Of a stretch of 64,000 nucleotides of DNA, positions 11,102-25,600 are shown piece by piece. The notes beneath the pieces were generated by a model. It searched no databases and had not been told where the DNA came from. It worked only from the letters and a program-made list of their open reading frames with translations. The position numbers were made by a program, and so were the translations under genes. The DNA comes from Sepioteuthis lessoniana (Eukaryota > Mollusca > Cephalopoda > Myopsida > Loliginidae). The DNA lies in NCBI GenBank assembly GCA_963585895.1, contig OY757939.1:39925641-39989640 (forward strand), read 5' to 3'. Each line of letters begins with the position of its first letter. Position 1 is the stretch's first letter.

Positions 11102-11395
11102 TTTTTAATATCAAATCCTGTTTATACTTATATATTAAATATGATTTATTAATGAATGGTTTGTTGGTAACAATTTTTATACGAGCCTGAATTCATTTGT
11201 TTGCACACAGTTAAATGGTTAAACAGTTTTATTTGACCCATCATTGTGACCTTAAGATGTACTACAACTACAGGTCAGACTAGACCTGGGAGTAATGGCA
11301 ATGAAGGGGTACTCTACATTCCCCAAAACTCCTCTGCAGAGATGCAGTTGGTGTATTCTACAGCCCCAGCCACTGGGCAGTATTTTGAGAAAGAA
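11102..11395 (-). mobile_element. R2 composite element, tail truncated
   Basis: The head occupies 11262-11395 (plus strand GACCTGGGAGTAATGGCAAT through GCCCCAGCCACTGGGC) and a short VNTR part (CACACAGTTAAATGGTT) follows. The hairpin tail is lost except AAATCCTGTTTATAC. Lies downstream of METTL17. Confidence 0.75.
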
Positions 11396-11653
11396 TAATC
11401 TAAGTCAAGGTGCTTTCAAAGTTGGTGGTCTGTAAAATTTGACATTTGAAATACTGTACATTCCTTTCTGAAAGTTGATCAATTTTATGAAATAACTGAA
11501 AAATGTTTGATACATTATTAAATATTTACTCCTTCTATTGTACATGCGGCCAATGACTAAAATTATCATGTCCTTACAAACACTCCTAATAAAAGAAGAA
11601 AATAAGAGAAAATGACTGAGTCATGTACCAAACTAAAAGTTTAGTTAACACAT

Positions 11654-11862
11654 AAGTTGGCAACCAGAAGGCTCCCTTTTCAATAGCTACTACACCGAGG
11701 CGTAGGGTGGGAGGACGTAACTCCTTTCCCTGGATTGCTCCACTTTATCCTTGATATGTACCTTTATATTGCTGAGTGTTAAGCAAGGAAGCATCAAGTA
11801 CCATTTTTTAAAGTCTTTGGTATGACGCGACCTGGGACCATTGGCAAACACTCTACCCACAT
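11654..11862 (-). mobile_element. SINE B with B-box deletion
   Basis: Same body as 9209-9450, but the stretch with the B box is deleted (GACGCGACCTGGGACCATTG), which would disable internal Pol III promotion. Confidence 0.8.
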
Positions 11863-11889
11863 AGACTCATTGAAATGTTTCATCCCAAA

Positions 11890-12090
11890 TATGGATCCCT
11901 CTGGTGTAGTGGCTAACATGCTGGACTACAACATTGTAATAAGCAAGTTCAAACTTCAGTTGTGCTAATACATTCACTTTTGGACTAATACCCTTGGGAA
12001 AGGTGTGAACTCCCTTATCTTCCCACCCCCAACAATGGATTAAATAGTACCTCTATTGTACCAAGGATAGATTTGACATTAAGTAAATCT
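11890..12090 (+). mobile_element. SINE A, diverged, tail lost
   Basis: Head TCTGGTGTAGTGGCTAACATG, B box CAAGTTCAAACTTC, core ACCCTTGGGAAAGGTGTGAA. It ends at the beginning of the tail (TTGACATTAAGTAA). Confidence 0.7.
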
Positions 12091-12738
12091 CTAATTTCTT
12101 CAGGTTTTTGTTCAGTCCAAATTAATCATCACCAGAAATTAATTATTAAACATGTAAAATAATAGAAACTTAATAAATTTCTTTACATTAATAAGTGGTG
12201 ATGATGTCTATTAGTGTAAGTAAAGTTATGTGGGAGATGGACAATTGTCCATTGTAGTAAATCTTTTTTGTGCCTTTGACAATGTTCAAGAGACAAGACA
12301 TTAACTCATTCATGTTAACTTTTTTTTTTTTTTTTTTTTTTTTAAATCAATTTGCAAACTTTTTAAAATTACAAAAAGAGGCAAACAAACTATACAGGTT
12401 TATTTTTGGTAACTATCGTCTCATGCTTGAGAATTTGTGTGGATCAGTTCCAAAATAGACATATGTCTGTTTTTCATAAATATAGTGAACAGATAATCCC
12501 ACTGGGTTGAATTTGTATCCAGTTCCTTCCAATGTCCAAATTAGAACTGCAAGCAGGGAGATTTTTTGAGTAACCAGTCATACTGTCCATTTGGTATATA
12601 TTTGCTGTAATTTAAAAAGATCCTGCCAGACAAGAAAACAAATGACCATTTATCATGAAAGTGTTCAGGCAAATTATTTTACATGTCAGCATTCTACAAT
12701 CAAACAGTAAAAAAAACAACTTTTTTATACACTCCTGT

Positions 12739-13192
12739 TTGACCTGACCGAGAAAATGAAACGAAGTTTTTTCCAAGCAGCGGTCATGTTGATACTGCTG
12801 TATGGATATACTACATGGACACTAATTAAAGCTTGACGGCAACTACACAAGAATGCTGCAAGCAATATTGAACAAGTCCTGGAGGCAGCACCCCACAAAG
12901 GAGCAGCTGTACAGCCATTTACTACCCATCACAAAAACTATCCAAGTTAGATGAATCAGACATGCGGGACACAGCTGGAGAAATAGGGACAAACTCATAA
13001 ATGATGTATTCCTGTGGACCCCTTCACATGGACTAGCAAAGGCAGGACGACCAGCTAGAACCTACATACAGCAGCTCTGTGCCGATACGGGATGTAGCCT
13101 AGAAAACCTGCTGGAAGCAATGGATGATTGAGAAGGGTAGTGGGAGAGGGTAAGGTGTATCTGTGCTGATGACGTGACATGATGATGATGTT
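12739..13192 (+). mobile_element. RTE LINE 5'-truncated 3' fragment
   Basis: About 450 bp aligning with 44210-44670 of the full RTE (AAAATGAAACGAAG through the GTGACATGATGATGATG tail), more diverged and carrying stops. It lies immediately downstream of the METTL17 stop codon and in antisense orientation, so it may form part of, or replace, the original 3' UTR. Confidence 0.88.
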
Positions 13193-13379
13193 GGGGGGAG
13201 GTCCACCCCATTCTCCATAAATCCTGAGTGACACAACCAGGAGATTAAGCAAAGACAGACAGAGTGGTGACAAGCCAACGAGATTACAAGTGTTCAACCT
13301 GAGACCGAGTAGGGACCAAAACGAGAACGCAAGAGGTAGGTTCTTTGATCAAAGTCTCTTTAAAAAAAAAAAAAAAGTT

Positions 13380-13686
13380 TTATACAATCACTGCATCAGA
13401 GTGTAACTTTGTTTCTCTGCTTTCACTCTTGGTACTGTTTTCCGGCAACTTATTTCTTTGATTGGATAACTGTGATGATGGCAATTCAACCCGCCGAGAT
13501 GGCATATTACTTGAAGGTTTCAGCTCATTTTTAGAAGATGGTACATCATCTGGTATCATCTGTGAATCCTCCAATCCGCGATGATTTTCAGAAGATTCAG
13601 GTTTACTCATGGGCTTTACACTGGAAGTGTTTGTTATTGGTAGTAAATCACCCCATTTGCTGCGTTTGAAGCACTGATACATTTCT
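13380..13686 (-). CDS. METTL17: METTL17 exon 15 (C-terminus, stop)
   Basis: Residues 444-545 and TAA. Begins EMYQCFKRSKWGDLLPI, the conserved family C-terminus, then continues about 85 residues in a Ser/Lys/Glu/Pro-rich, probably disordered tail absent from human. No AATAAA lies within about 200 bp downstream on the minus strand; an RTE fragment begins there, so the 3' UTR end is unclear. Confidence 0.92.
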
Positions 13687-16600
13687 CTGTAAATGAATAA
13701 GAAGTCTTGGTGGTTAGATAAAATTGACTGAAGATTCTGTTTATTTCCTAAAGTTACTTACAAAAATATAAGCAGTACATCAAAAAATAAAAATTCATGG
13801 TCGATAGTTGATTTAAGTCACTTTGTTTTTTTTAAAAAAAAAAAAATTATACACACAAAAAATATGTAATTTTATTTTCCTCACCAATAACCACTACTTT
13901 AATCACAGAATCTATAAAACAGAATGATAACCAAGAAGGAACCCCGTTTCTGTTGTAAAAAGTCTTTAGGTTGCATATAGATATTTCTAAAGTCTAATTA
14001 ATTTTAAGCGCGGTAGTGTGGAAATAACGAGTGTCACAGAAAAGAGTAACTAAAGAATTTTGTTTTTCATCAAATTCCTATTCGGGTAGAAGAATGGTTT
14101 TCTTCATACTGTTGGATTTATTTCCATTATTCACTTACATATTTCTGGATGATACAAATATATATATATAAGTTTTGGGAGAAAAATATACATTTGTTAA
14201 AAATAATTTAAAATTACCCCACCTCCAAAAAAAAAAAAAAAAAAAAAAAGGTCCCTAAATGTAATCTTGAGCGAAATCTAAATTCATAAGACAACTGTTA
14301 AACATGGGAAAATAATTTTGCAGCAGAGGTTGGTTGCCATTGTAATCATAATTAATGGGATTATTTATTATATTTGGGTTGATATTTGTCTTTGTCAATT
14401 TTGGAATATCAGTTCACTGAAATCCTCAAAATCAATCAAGTAAAAAAAGAAACATGAAAAGAATTAAAAGGAAATTAAAAAAAGGATTAGAGACGGATTG
14501 TGTGGTGTATTCTTAAAAATCATTTGCAATGTGTCACATTTTGTTTTCTTAAGGAGTAGATTTATAACAATTCAGTTTGTGTTGCTGGAGAAGAATTTTT
14601 AATAAGTTTTAATGGCAACTCTGATATGGCTAAACTTTCACCTACTGAAGCCATAAGTTCTATGAAATTTGAGGCCCTTCTTTTAAAAAAGATTATTTTA
14701 ATAAGAAAAAGCAGTGTTTTTCTTAAAAAAAACAATTGATATTTTGTGTTCTAATAACATGACCAATTCTTATTGAAATGATCTCAAATTTTTAAGTGTG
14801 TGTAGAAACAACTCAAAATTCTGTGGTTCATGTTTAAATGTCTTTTGTTTTCCTGTGAAAGACATTTCTATTGTCAAAAAGGAAAAAAACATAACAGGAT
14901 TTTGAGTTGTTTCTACTCATACTATTAAAATTTGAGATCATTTCAATAAGAATTGGTCATGTTATTAGATTATAAAATTATATCAATTTTATTGAAATAC
15001 CCAGTACATATTTGTACACACAATTTTTGATGAATTAGTGTTAAATTAGTGTTTTGATGAATTAGTGTTAAAAAATAGAAATAAGAAATATATTTAAAAT
15101 GAGGCCCTCAGGGTGAGTTACCCTAAGCTATATTTTATTTGGCATATAACATTGAACTCTAAATTTATGCTGTCAAAAGTCACAAAGCATAAAACCTGGT
15201 GACATAATCCACCAAGAAATGTTTTTTTTTAATTTTAAGTTGCTGATTAATTTCTAAATGCAAATTTGATTTGACTGGAACATATTTTCTTTTTTGTGTA
15301 AAGATTTTTGTATGCTGAAGGTAAATATAAATAAGAATGATTCATCCCTGTCCCCTCTCCCAAGTCAAAAGACAACAATTCAGCCCAAGATAATTGTTGT
15401 CATTCGTGTTAAAAGAAATCAAGACTTTGTTGATAAAGTCTTTGTTTTTATTTAGAAAGGATAAAGGATCAATTGCTATTTTAACTAAAAAAAAATTGCT
15501 GGGAATACAGAGTAACAAAGATTTTGATATTTCATAATTACATTGCAATCGCAAAATTATTTAAATATTGCAGTCAGTTTTTTTTTAATAGTATAAGTAA
15601 ACTAGTTTATATATAGGGTGTCTCAATATACATGGAACCCATGTGACTGCCAAAATATTTTGCCTCATAACTTATTTGGGTGGTTGGTTGGTTGTTTGTT
15701 TGGGTTTTATGGCATATCAACCTTTGTAGGTCATTTAACACCAAATCCATTTTTATACAAATAAACAGTTCTATTTCAAACAATTCAGTTTAGCATGAGT
15801 ACATAGTTTAATTGTTGAAAAACATTTTTATTTCAAACAATTCAGTTTAGTATTAATAGTTTTTGTCTACACACAGTTAAATATCAAAACAGTTCTATTT
15901 CAAACTATTCAGTTCAGAATAAATACACAATTTAGTTCTATTTGACCCATAGATAGAACCCTATCAGGGGCAACCACTCTGGGCCAGAGTGGACATGGGA
16001 GCGATAGCAATGAAGGGGTACTTTGCATTCCCCAAAGCTCTAGCATTACTGGAACCTCACCATCAGATTGTTTTGTGTCATAAACAGGACACTCATTGGA
16101 GGAGGGGAGGTCTTACCCTTCTGCAGAGGCGAAGTTGGTGTATTCTACAACCCCAGCCGACTGGGCAATACTAATTTGGAGACAAAATCATTCAAAACCC
16201 ATAAATGTGATAATGATTTATGAGTGAGACAAAAGATGCATTCCAAATGACCGCCATTGTACTTGTCTCGGTAATAAATCATTATCATATTAAAGGGGTT
16301 GCATCTATTTTGAGACACCCTGTATAAAATTATCTTAGGTTTTTAATAGGTTTGTATGACGGAAAATTACAGTACTTACTTGCCATGTTTTTTGGCTGTG
16401 ATAAAAGCATGTTGGATTTCTCCATTTGGACAGCATAATTTCATATGAATATGTTTGGAGTGTTTACAAGGTGGTTGCAAAACTCTCGGCCAATAATTTG
16501 CTGAAAGAAAAAAAAAGGGAAAAGTGGATTCATTGAAGTTTAATTTTAAAATACAGACAAAACTTATTCAATTGGAGGGGGGAGTCATTCAGTATTGGAC

Positions 16601-19600
16601 AAAAAAATAAATTAACAGCTGATATTTTTTTATCCTGCCAACAAGTTAGGACAATTTATAGCCATTTAATATTTGGTAGGACATCCATTAGCCTCAATTA
16701 TTACCTGGTAGCATCAGGTCATGTTTTCAACCAAGATGAATGATGGTGATTCAATTTTTTGGCAATATCGTCAAGTGCCAACTCACAATAATTGTATGCT
16801 ATAATCTGACCTTCTTAAAACTCAGGCAACTGCTTACAAGCCATTAACAAAGGATTCATCACAAATGAGAATTTTCTTTTCCTTGATTTGATATCCTAAG
16901 AATTTTTTTTTTTAAACAGTTCAATTCTATAACTTGGATTATTTAATAAAAATGGTTTAACCATTCAATAAATTAAATCATTATCAATCTTTGCTTCCTC
17001 AGAATAATTCTCTATGCAAAATACACTTGTCTAAAATTTGACCCATAGATGAGATACTAGTAGATACTATCACTCCAGGTTGACTCTAACCTGGTAATGG
17101 TAATGAAGTGTTACTTCATATGCCCCAGATCTCCAGGACCAGAGTTTTACCATCAGGTGCAGTTTAGTGTCATACTCAGGATATCTCTTGTTGGGGGTCT
17201 TTCTCATGCAGAGGACTCAGCATATTCTAAGCCCTATCATTTAAAGTTTAAAAAAAAAATATATAAGTTAATTTACATGACAGAATTTTATAGGCACAGT
17301 GGCACAAGACCACTAAAGGAATTTTTTTTTTTTTCAAGTAACTTTCACTGGACCACAGCAATCTAACAATATTGTAATGTTTACTCACATTCTTTTAAAG
17401 GTTTCTTCTGCAAAATAACATAGGAATATCTTTCCACTAAACGTTTTTCCTTTTAAAAAATAAAAAGAAAGATTACATTATTCAAAACCGATCATATTTA
17501 ATATTGATTCATCCTGTTAAATAAACAATATTTTTAAAAGGCTTAAGAAATCAAGTTTTTTCTCATTCACTCATCATTAGCGATTATTTTTTTATTTTTA
17601 GAGTAACTGCTATCTATAAAAACTATTTGCGGTTGCGTCACTTAGTGTGAATGTGGACCTATGGTTGACAAGAAGCAACAGGAATAAACAAAATGAAAAT
17701 TGCTTTCTCTAATTTTACACAGTAGACTTCAGAGAGTCTGGTTTGGTTTCTTTGTTTAATGGCATAACTACTTTTGTGTATTATTTAATGCCAAAACCAT
17801 CTTTATGAAAGAATAGTAATGGAGCTATTTTACCTCTAGGAGGAAGGATAAGGGAGTTCATATCTTTCATAAGGGTATTAATCCAAAAGTAAACATTATA
17901 GCACATCTGACATTTGAACTTGCAGTCCAACATGTTAGCTATAAAACCAAAGTGACTTCCCTTCATATATGTTGTGGTGTGTGGAACCACGCCAACAAGA
18001 AAGAACTGATCTAAGCCCATAAAGAAACCAAACCAAAGCGAACAAAGGATATAGTAATAAGATATTTACTGCATATTGTATTTCTTTACTTGTCTATTAA
18101 TTCCAAGGATAAATACCTATTATCTCATGTGTATCTTTAATTATATTACTAAGATATAACAATATCAGATATTAATAGCATTGCAGTAAATAAGATGATT
18201 TATTTAAATCAATGACACCATTAGTCACATTGATTACTGGAATAATTATATATTAATCACAAAACAGAAAACTGGCAGTCAAGAGATACTCTAAGCATTT
18301 TTGGAAAACACTAATATGGCATTCTGAATTAAATAAAATGATTCTATTATGATTATTTAACTCATCTGAAATGGAAAACAAGATGACATTACGTAAGTAA
18401 TGAGGTATGCTTAAGATTAGGTTTGGTTGGGTTTTATGGCATATCAACCATTGTAGGTTATTTAATGCCAAATCCTCTTTATACAAATATATTAGATATA
18501 TAGGATTTGGTTTGGTTGGGTTTTATGGCATATCAACCATTGTAGGTTATTTAATGCCAAATCCTCTTTATACAAATATATTAGATATATAGGATTTGGT
18601 TTGGTTGGGTTTTATGCCAAATCCTTTTTATACGTATATATTAAATATGATTTCTCAACACATTTTGTAGATAACATTTTTAAAACAAGTCTGAGCTCAT
18701 TCTTTTGCGAACAGTCAAATGGTTTCACTTAATTTCAAACAATTTAGCATAAATACAGTTTTTGCTCACACACAGTCATTTGTCTAAATACAGTTTTTGT
18801 TTACACACAATTAAAATGTAAAAACAGTTCAATTTCAAACAATTCAGGTTAGCATGTCAAAGTTAAATGGTTTCAAGTATTGCTATGTATCACTAACAAT
18901 TCAATTAAACATCAGTCATTTGTTTACACACTGTTAAATGTAAAAACAGTTCTATAATTCAGTTTAGCATAAGTACAGTTAAAATGTCAAACAGTTCTAT
19001 TTGACACAGATAGGACCCCATCAGGTGCTACCACTACGGGCCAGACCTGGGAGTGACGGCAACAAAGGGGTAATCTGCATTCCTAGGGCCCCACTATCGG
19101 ATTGTTTAGTGTCATATCCAGGACACTTGTTGATGGGGGTCTTACTCCTCTGCAGAGATGCAGTCAGTGCATTCTGCAGCTCCAGCTGACTAGGCCATCA
19201 CACAGTTGAAGGGTTTCACTAATTTTTATCTAATATGAATAATTCTATTTACTATTTATTTCCACACAGTTAAATATATCCAAGTATTGCGATTAACACT
19301 AACAATTCAATTAAACATCGGTTATTTGTTTACACACAGTTAAATGGTCAAACAGTTCTATTTTAAGCAATTCAGTTTAGCATAAGTCATTTGTTTGTAC
19401 TTAGTTCTATTTGACGCATAGATAGGAGCCTATCAGGTAATATCATTCCGGGCCAGAGTGGACCTGGGAGTGATGGCAATGAAGGGGTACTCTGCATTCC
19501 TCAAAGCTCCAGCATTTCTGGATCCTCACCATCAGATGGTTTAGTGTCATATCCAGTGGAATCTTACCTCTATGCATAGATACAGTTGATGTATTCTACA

Positions 19601-22600
19601 GCCCCCAGTCAACTGGGCTATTGTCATAGAAAATGAGATTAGTTTGGTTTCTTTGTTTTATAGCATATCAACCTTTGGGGGTTATTTAATGCTAAAGCCA
19701 TTCTTGTAGAAGAACAGTTGCAGTACTCTTTAACCCATAGCTGGAGAGGGGCAGTAATGTGTTTGGTGATCAGAGTTCAAATCCTGGATTAGGCTCTCTT
19801 TCATTTTGTGCTAATGCCATGTGAAAGGCATGAGTTCATCTGTTCTCCCCCTCCCCAGCTACAGTTAAATACTGGGTTCTTTTGCCTTGGTTAGGCAACT
19901 AGCCTAGGAGAAAGAAAATTTTGAATCAAATCAACTTTTGTCAAATATATACTTCTGCAATGATGAGACATTGATAAAAATGCCTTGAAATCCATTTTGA
20001 TATTAACTTAAAATATATTTGAGAATTATTTCAGGTTTTCCTTAGGGATTAAAAATCTGCACAATTTTTATCATTTGATCTGAAAATATCTTTATATGAA
20101 CATAATTCTTGACAACATTTACAAAGGACAGAGCACTTGTCTATCTAGGATCAGAGTGTTATATCTGTTCCTTCTTTCTAGGATCAAATTGTTGTACCTT
20201 TGCAATTCTACATTGAATCAAAATGTAGTATCTGTGCATCCTGTCTAGAATCAAAAATTACAAATTAGAGAATTTTAAAAATGATTGAAGAAAAGAAAAA
20301 AAAAATTATACACTGGTTACTTACGGAAACAAATTTAAAAGGTTTGTAAGAGACTTCAAAATTACAGGGGATTTTTTTCTGTTCTGTGGTTTTTATTGGA
20401 CACCTGAAGTTGTGTGGACACTACAGCAAAAGAAAGACAGCGAAAAAAAAAAAAAAAAAGAATTAATCAAATAACAAAGGATAAACAGAAATTATATATA
20501 TTTTTGATCATATAGGACAGACATTTTATTTCTGCCTATTTTATCTTTGATCCTTCAAGTCTTCATATAAATCATTTAATTCTGGATGGAAAGAATTCAA
20601 GAAGTACTTTTGGCTCCAGCTGAAGTCATCTATTGGGGAACAAATAATAAAATGACAAACATAATGATGATTTAAAGAGTAGGAAGAACGAGTACCTACA
20701 TCAGCCTGACTATGACGAGTATCAAGACAGTTAACACTTCACCTTTCCGATTCTTGTTCCATCCCTCAGCACCTTCAAACACATTCGTGACCCCACTTCC
20801 AAATACAGAAAAATTCTAACAGGAAATACCTCCATATTATGTAAAATAAATAAATAAATAAATAAAACAAAAACTCTAAATTCTTGAAGTTCTATACAAA
20901 AAGATCAACAAACCTTCCTTAAACAAGATCAACTTTGAATATAGCAACCACATTCTAAAATACCATTAACACTTTTCCCTCTAATTCTTCATCTTACCTC
21001 TAGTAAAATTATTTTTTCTATAAATTCCACTCCCACTTGTTCTTCCATTTGACTGCTTCCACGATACAATGATTCAGTTCTAATTTGTAAAATATAAGTT
21101 CCAGAATTCAACTAAATTGCATGTTCATCTGTATGGCTTTCAAACACCAAACGAAATGAAACAATGTACAATGTATCAGCACACCAACTACCACTATACT
21201 ACCAACCACAACAGTTACCTACAATGCCTTGAAAAGCTTTGATCATATATGTACCAAAATAGTGCAAGACTTTTGACTTGTCCTAGTTTGGTTTGGTTTG
21301 GTTTAATGGCATATTAACCATTGTAGGTTATCTAATGCCAAAACCTTTTTATACATATATATGATTTGTAAACACATTTTGTTCATAACTTTTTTTTGCA
21401 CACATTTAAATGGTTTGAAGTATTTCACTCTAATATGAATAATTCTATTTGTGGGAATACAAATCAGGCTCTGCACTTAACAGAATGAAAATCTTATCCT
21501 ATATTGTTTTTGCTGGTTCTTAGCAGGTTGAGTTGAAATGCATTAGTCCAAGATAGTTCCACAAAGAAGAACGAGTCGAAGACAAAAAAACTGAGTAAAT
21601 GTTTGAAGAGAGGAGGAAATTCATGTGACAAAATGATGGTTTGTGGCTACGTAGTTCCCTTAACTAAAAAATAAAGCTGACAGCAAGATCTTCAGGCCCA
21701 ATGTCACTTCATAATGTAACATTTTTTCAAGTCCTCACTTTGGCTGGTGAAAATTCCCTTTACTTAAAAGTAAGGCTCACTGCTTGATTTTCGGGTCTCT
21801 GTATCTGTTCGGGTCTGCATGTCTGTCTGTTTCTGTTTTCCATTCTCTGGTCCCTCTACATCTCTTCTGTATCTGTTCTCTCAGCTCATCTCTGTATCTG
21901 TGGTCCCATCTATCTATCTTCTGGCTGTATACCCTGTGTCTGTCTCTTATACCTTCTAGTAGCAGACTCACTTCTTGTCTATATCCATGGGTGAACATTC
22001 ACATTTCAAGACTGATGGCCATCCATAGGCTGGACATAAACATACTGGCAGACAACAGGTCTCCAGATACCCTAAAAGGTGTGATGATAAAAATTTTTCA
22101 AGTTGTTGATCCACTTTTTTTGCATTTTATACAAGTAGGGCCAAAATAGTGATTCCCACAGAAATATGTCTTGGCGCCTATATGGGCATATACATACCTA
22201 TGGTCAACTCACAACCATACATATGTATACACTGGCATGCACTCACGTCCACCCAGATGTCTAAACAAATGCACACATAGAGCTAAGTTTGTATACCACC
22301 ATCAATAGTGCTGGGAGACCTGGGTTCAATCCCAGGTCGCATCATACCAAAGACTTTAAAAATGGTACTTGATACCTCCTTGCTTAATACTCAGCAATAT
22401 AAGGTATGTATCAAGGGTAAAGTGGAGCAATCCAGGGAAAGGAGTAACGCCCTCCCCTACACCTCAGTATAGTAGCTATGGAAAAGGGAGCCTTCTGGTT
22501 ACCCTCGACTATGGTGGTGGGTGTTGCTATCAAACACTGATAATTCTATTCAACATTAATCATTTGTTTGCTGACAGTTAAGTGGTTTCAAGTATTGCTA

Positions 22601-25600
22601 TTTAATACTTATTCTAATCAATACTATTCATTGATTTGTACATAATCAAATAGTTATAACTAATGTTATGTAAAACCAATAATTCAATTTAGGCACACAG
22701 TTAAAGAGTTTTCAGTATTAGTACTAATAATTCTATTCAACATTACTCATTCATTTGTATACAGTTAAATGGTTCCAAGTATTGCTATGTATCACAAAAA
22801 ATTCAATTAAATATCAGTCATTTGTTTGCACAGTTTAAATGTCAAACAGCTCTATTTGACCTAGATAGGACCCTATTAGGTGCTACCACTCTGGGTCAAA
22901 GTGGACCTGGGAGTAATAGCAATTGAGAGGTACTCCACATTCCTCAAAGCTCTAAAACTGTAGCCTCACTATTAGATTGTTTAGTGTCATATCCAAGACA
23001 CTTGTTTTGTGGTCTTACCCTTCTGTAGAGAGCATATGTAGTCAGCATATTCTACAGCCCCAGCTGACTATGCTGATGTATCCTCGTAAATTTTAATTAA
23101 ATATGAGAAAATTTACCAAATTATTATTACTTCTCCTTTTGTCAAGCTTAAAATTGATCTTTTTAAATTGAAAAACTATATTAAAAGAGAGAATAAACAC
23201 AAAAAATTTCAAAACCACCAGTAAAGTTTTTTTTTATAAAACACTAATCACATAAATACAAGGGTGAGTCAAAAGTTTTGCAATATTTTTATAACATGAG
23301 GAATAATTTGGCAGTAGTAGATAATTTTGACAAGGTTGTGAAATGTGATGAACCACATTGGACTGAGATACTGAGGTTGCCTGATACTCTCTAAGTGCTA
23401 CTGACTAGTTTGGCTTCCAAGCCAACCTGATCTTATCTGATTGAAATTTCTTCAATTATCTCTAGTGTGATCAACTATGCCTTCACCTTTTACACAGCAA
23501 AAGTTTTCGGTTGCTTCTGTGATGTTATGGTCCAGTTGAACTTGTAAAGCGTAAGTTCCTAAATTAGATTATGTTGCACATTCATCTGTGCTGCTTTTAA
23601 ATCATACATGGAGTGAAGTAATGCACAACATGCCAGCGTACCAACAACCACAATACTACCAACTACAATGGGTACCTTCTTCAGAAGAAACAAGTTAAGC
23701 TTCAACATTTCAAAACTATAAATGTGTAATGAATGACCCCTTGTTTTTGAGGTGAAAAATTGGTCTTAAAAAGTTGATCATTATATGAGTATATATAGTT
23801 GGTTGGGTTTTATGGCATATCAACCATTGTAGGATATTTAATACCAAATCCTGTTTATATATCAAATACATAGATGACTGACAAACACATTTTGTAAATA
23901 ATATTCTTAAGCTCTTTCTTTTTTCTTTTTTTTTTTTTACACACACTTAAATGGTTTTAATTATAGCTATATAACAGTCACAATTAAACATCAGTCATTT
24001 ATTTGCACAGTTTTTTCTATTTGGCCCATAGATTGGACCCTATCAGGTGCCATCACCCTGGGTCAGAGTGGACCTGGGAGCAATGCCAATGAGGGGTATA
24101 CCACATTCCCCAAATCTCTGGAACCTTGCCATTAGATGGTTTAATGTCAAGTCCTGGACACTTGGGAGTGGGGGAAGGTTACCTCTCTGCAGAGATGCAG
24201 TCAGTGTATTCTACAGCCCCAGCCAACTGGGCTGGAATATATATATATAATATATATTTTTAAAAAAAAAATACATTTCTTATATGAAACAATTTTTTTC
24301 TTTTTAAATTTTGACACAAATCAAATTTTTAACATTAAAAAAAAAGTTTTACACAAGTTTTCCTTTGTGTTTTAAAAAATAAAAAGTAAGATAGTAAAAA
24401 AAATGCTTACAGGAGAGAAGACATTGACTTCTGTGGAAGAGTCAGCACCATATTTCTGTAAAAAAAAACCCAAAACCATTGAATAATAAAACTAATAAAA
24501 ATAAATCTGTACACAAAGTAGAGAAACAGACAATGTAAAAAATGCTTAAATAACCAAATTCTAAAAGTGATGCAATCTTTTGTAGTGGCTTTCCCAATCT
24601 CACTTCCATGCAATTCAAAAAGAGTTCTATTAACCATTATACGCTGCAGGGAGGGGGCTAAATTGGGTGTTTCATGAACACTGGGATTAAACATTAAGAA
24701 TATATATATATATTCATTAGTAAGTAGTATGTTCTGCCTCAGCGTTTTCATATTTCCAGATATACAGAAAATATTTCTGTGTTTTTATAAAAAAAAAAAA
24801 TAGACATTTTTAAGAGGTGTTATCCTAAAATCTGGCTATAAAAAGTGAACTTTTTCTGAAATAGTTATAAAAATATATTACTAAACGTTTCAGTTAGAAA
24901 AATCAGAACATTTCTGGAAACCATTGGTAGTTTCAAAGGATAGAAAATAAATGTCTATTGTGATGGATCATAGGGTAATCTCTAAGATGGAGTCTCAAGT
25001 ACACAGGGTCACATGATATTTCTTACTCGTCAACAACTGAAGAGTTGTCAATTATCTTGGACATCAAAGAAGATTAAAACACAAGGTGTCCAGAACTTTA
25101 GCAGTTGAAACACTTTCAATGCATGATGCAGTTGATGAAGTCGTCTATCATGGCAATCTCCTAACAGAGATATATGGTAAAAGCTACACAACAAATAGGA
25201 TACTGATCAATGTATACACAGACAATCACTACATTAAAATATTCATTTGACAAAATAAGTCCATGAAAAATGACTTTGAATTAACATTGCAGAAATCCAT
25301 AGAATAATCATTCAAGTTGAAATACAAAATGGGTCTACACAATATTTCAGTTAACAAAGAGAGGGGCAGATTTTAGCAGCCTGATAGAAGTTCTTGCCAC
25401 AGGAAAACTTATCAACTAATAAATTCCACTAGATCTTTAAACTTAAGAAAAAAAAAATGATGGAAGGAATATGTAATAATAGTTCTTGTTGATATTAATT
25501 CTCCCCTTGCAATTTGGTAAGTTCCTGTTAGCAGAATCTCAGCAATAAATATAAATGAACTCAACCTCTGAGCTCAATATAAACACTATTTCTCTATTGG

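Noticed and set aside
21777..22149. Overlapping ORFs on both strands around 21.8-22.1 kb
   Set aside because: Caused by a degenerate TCTGT/CTGTATCTG-rich low-complexity tract. No homology recognised.
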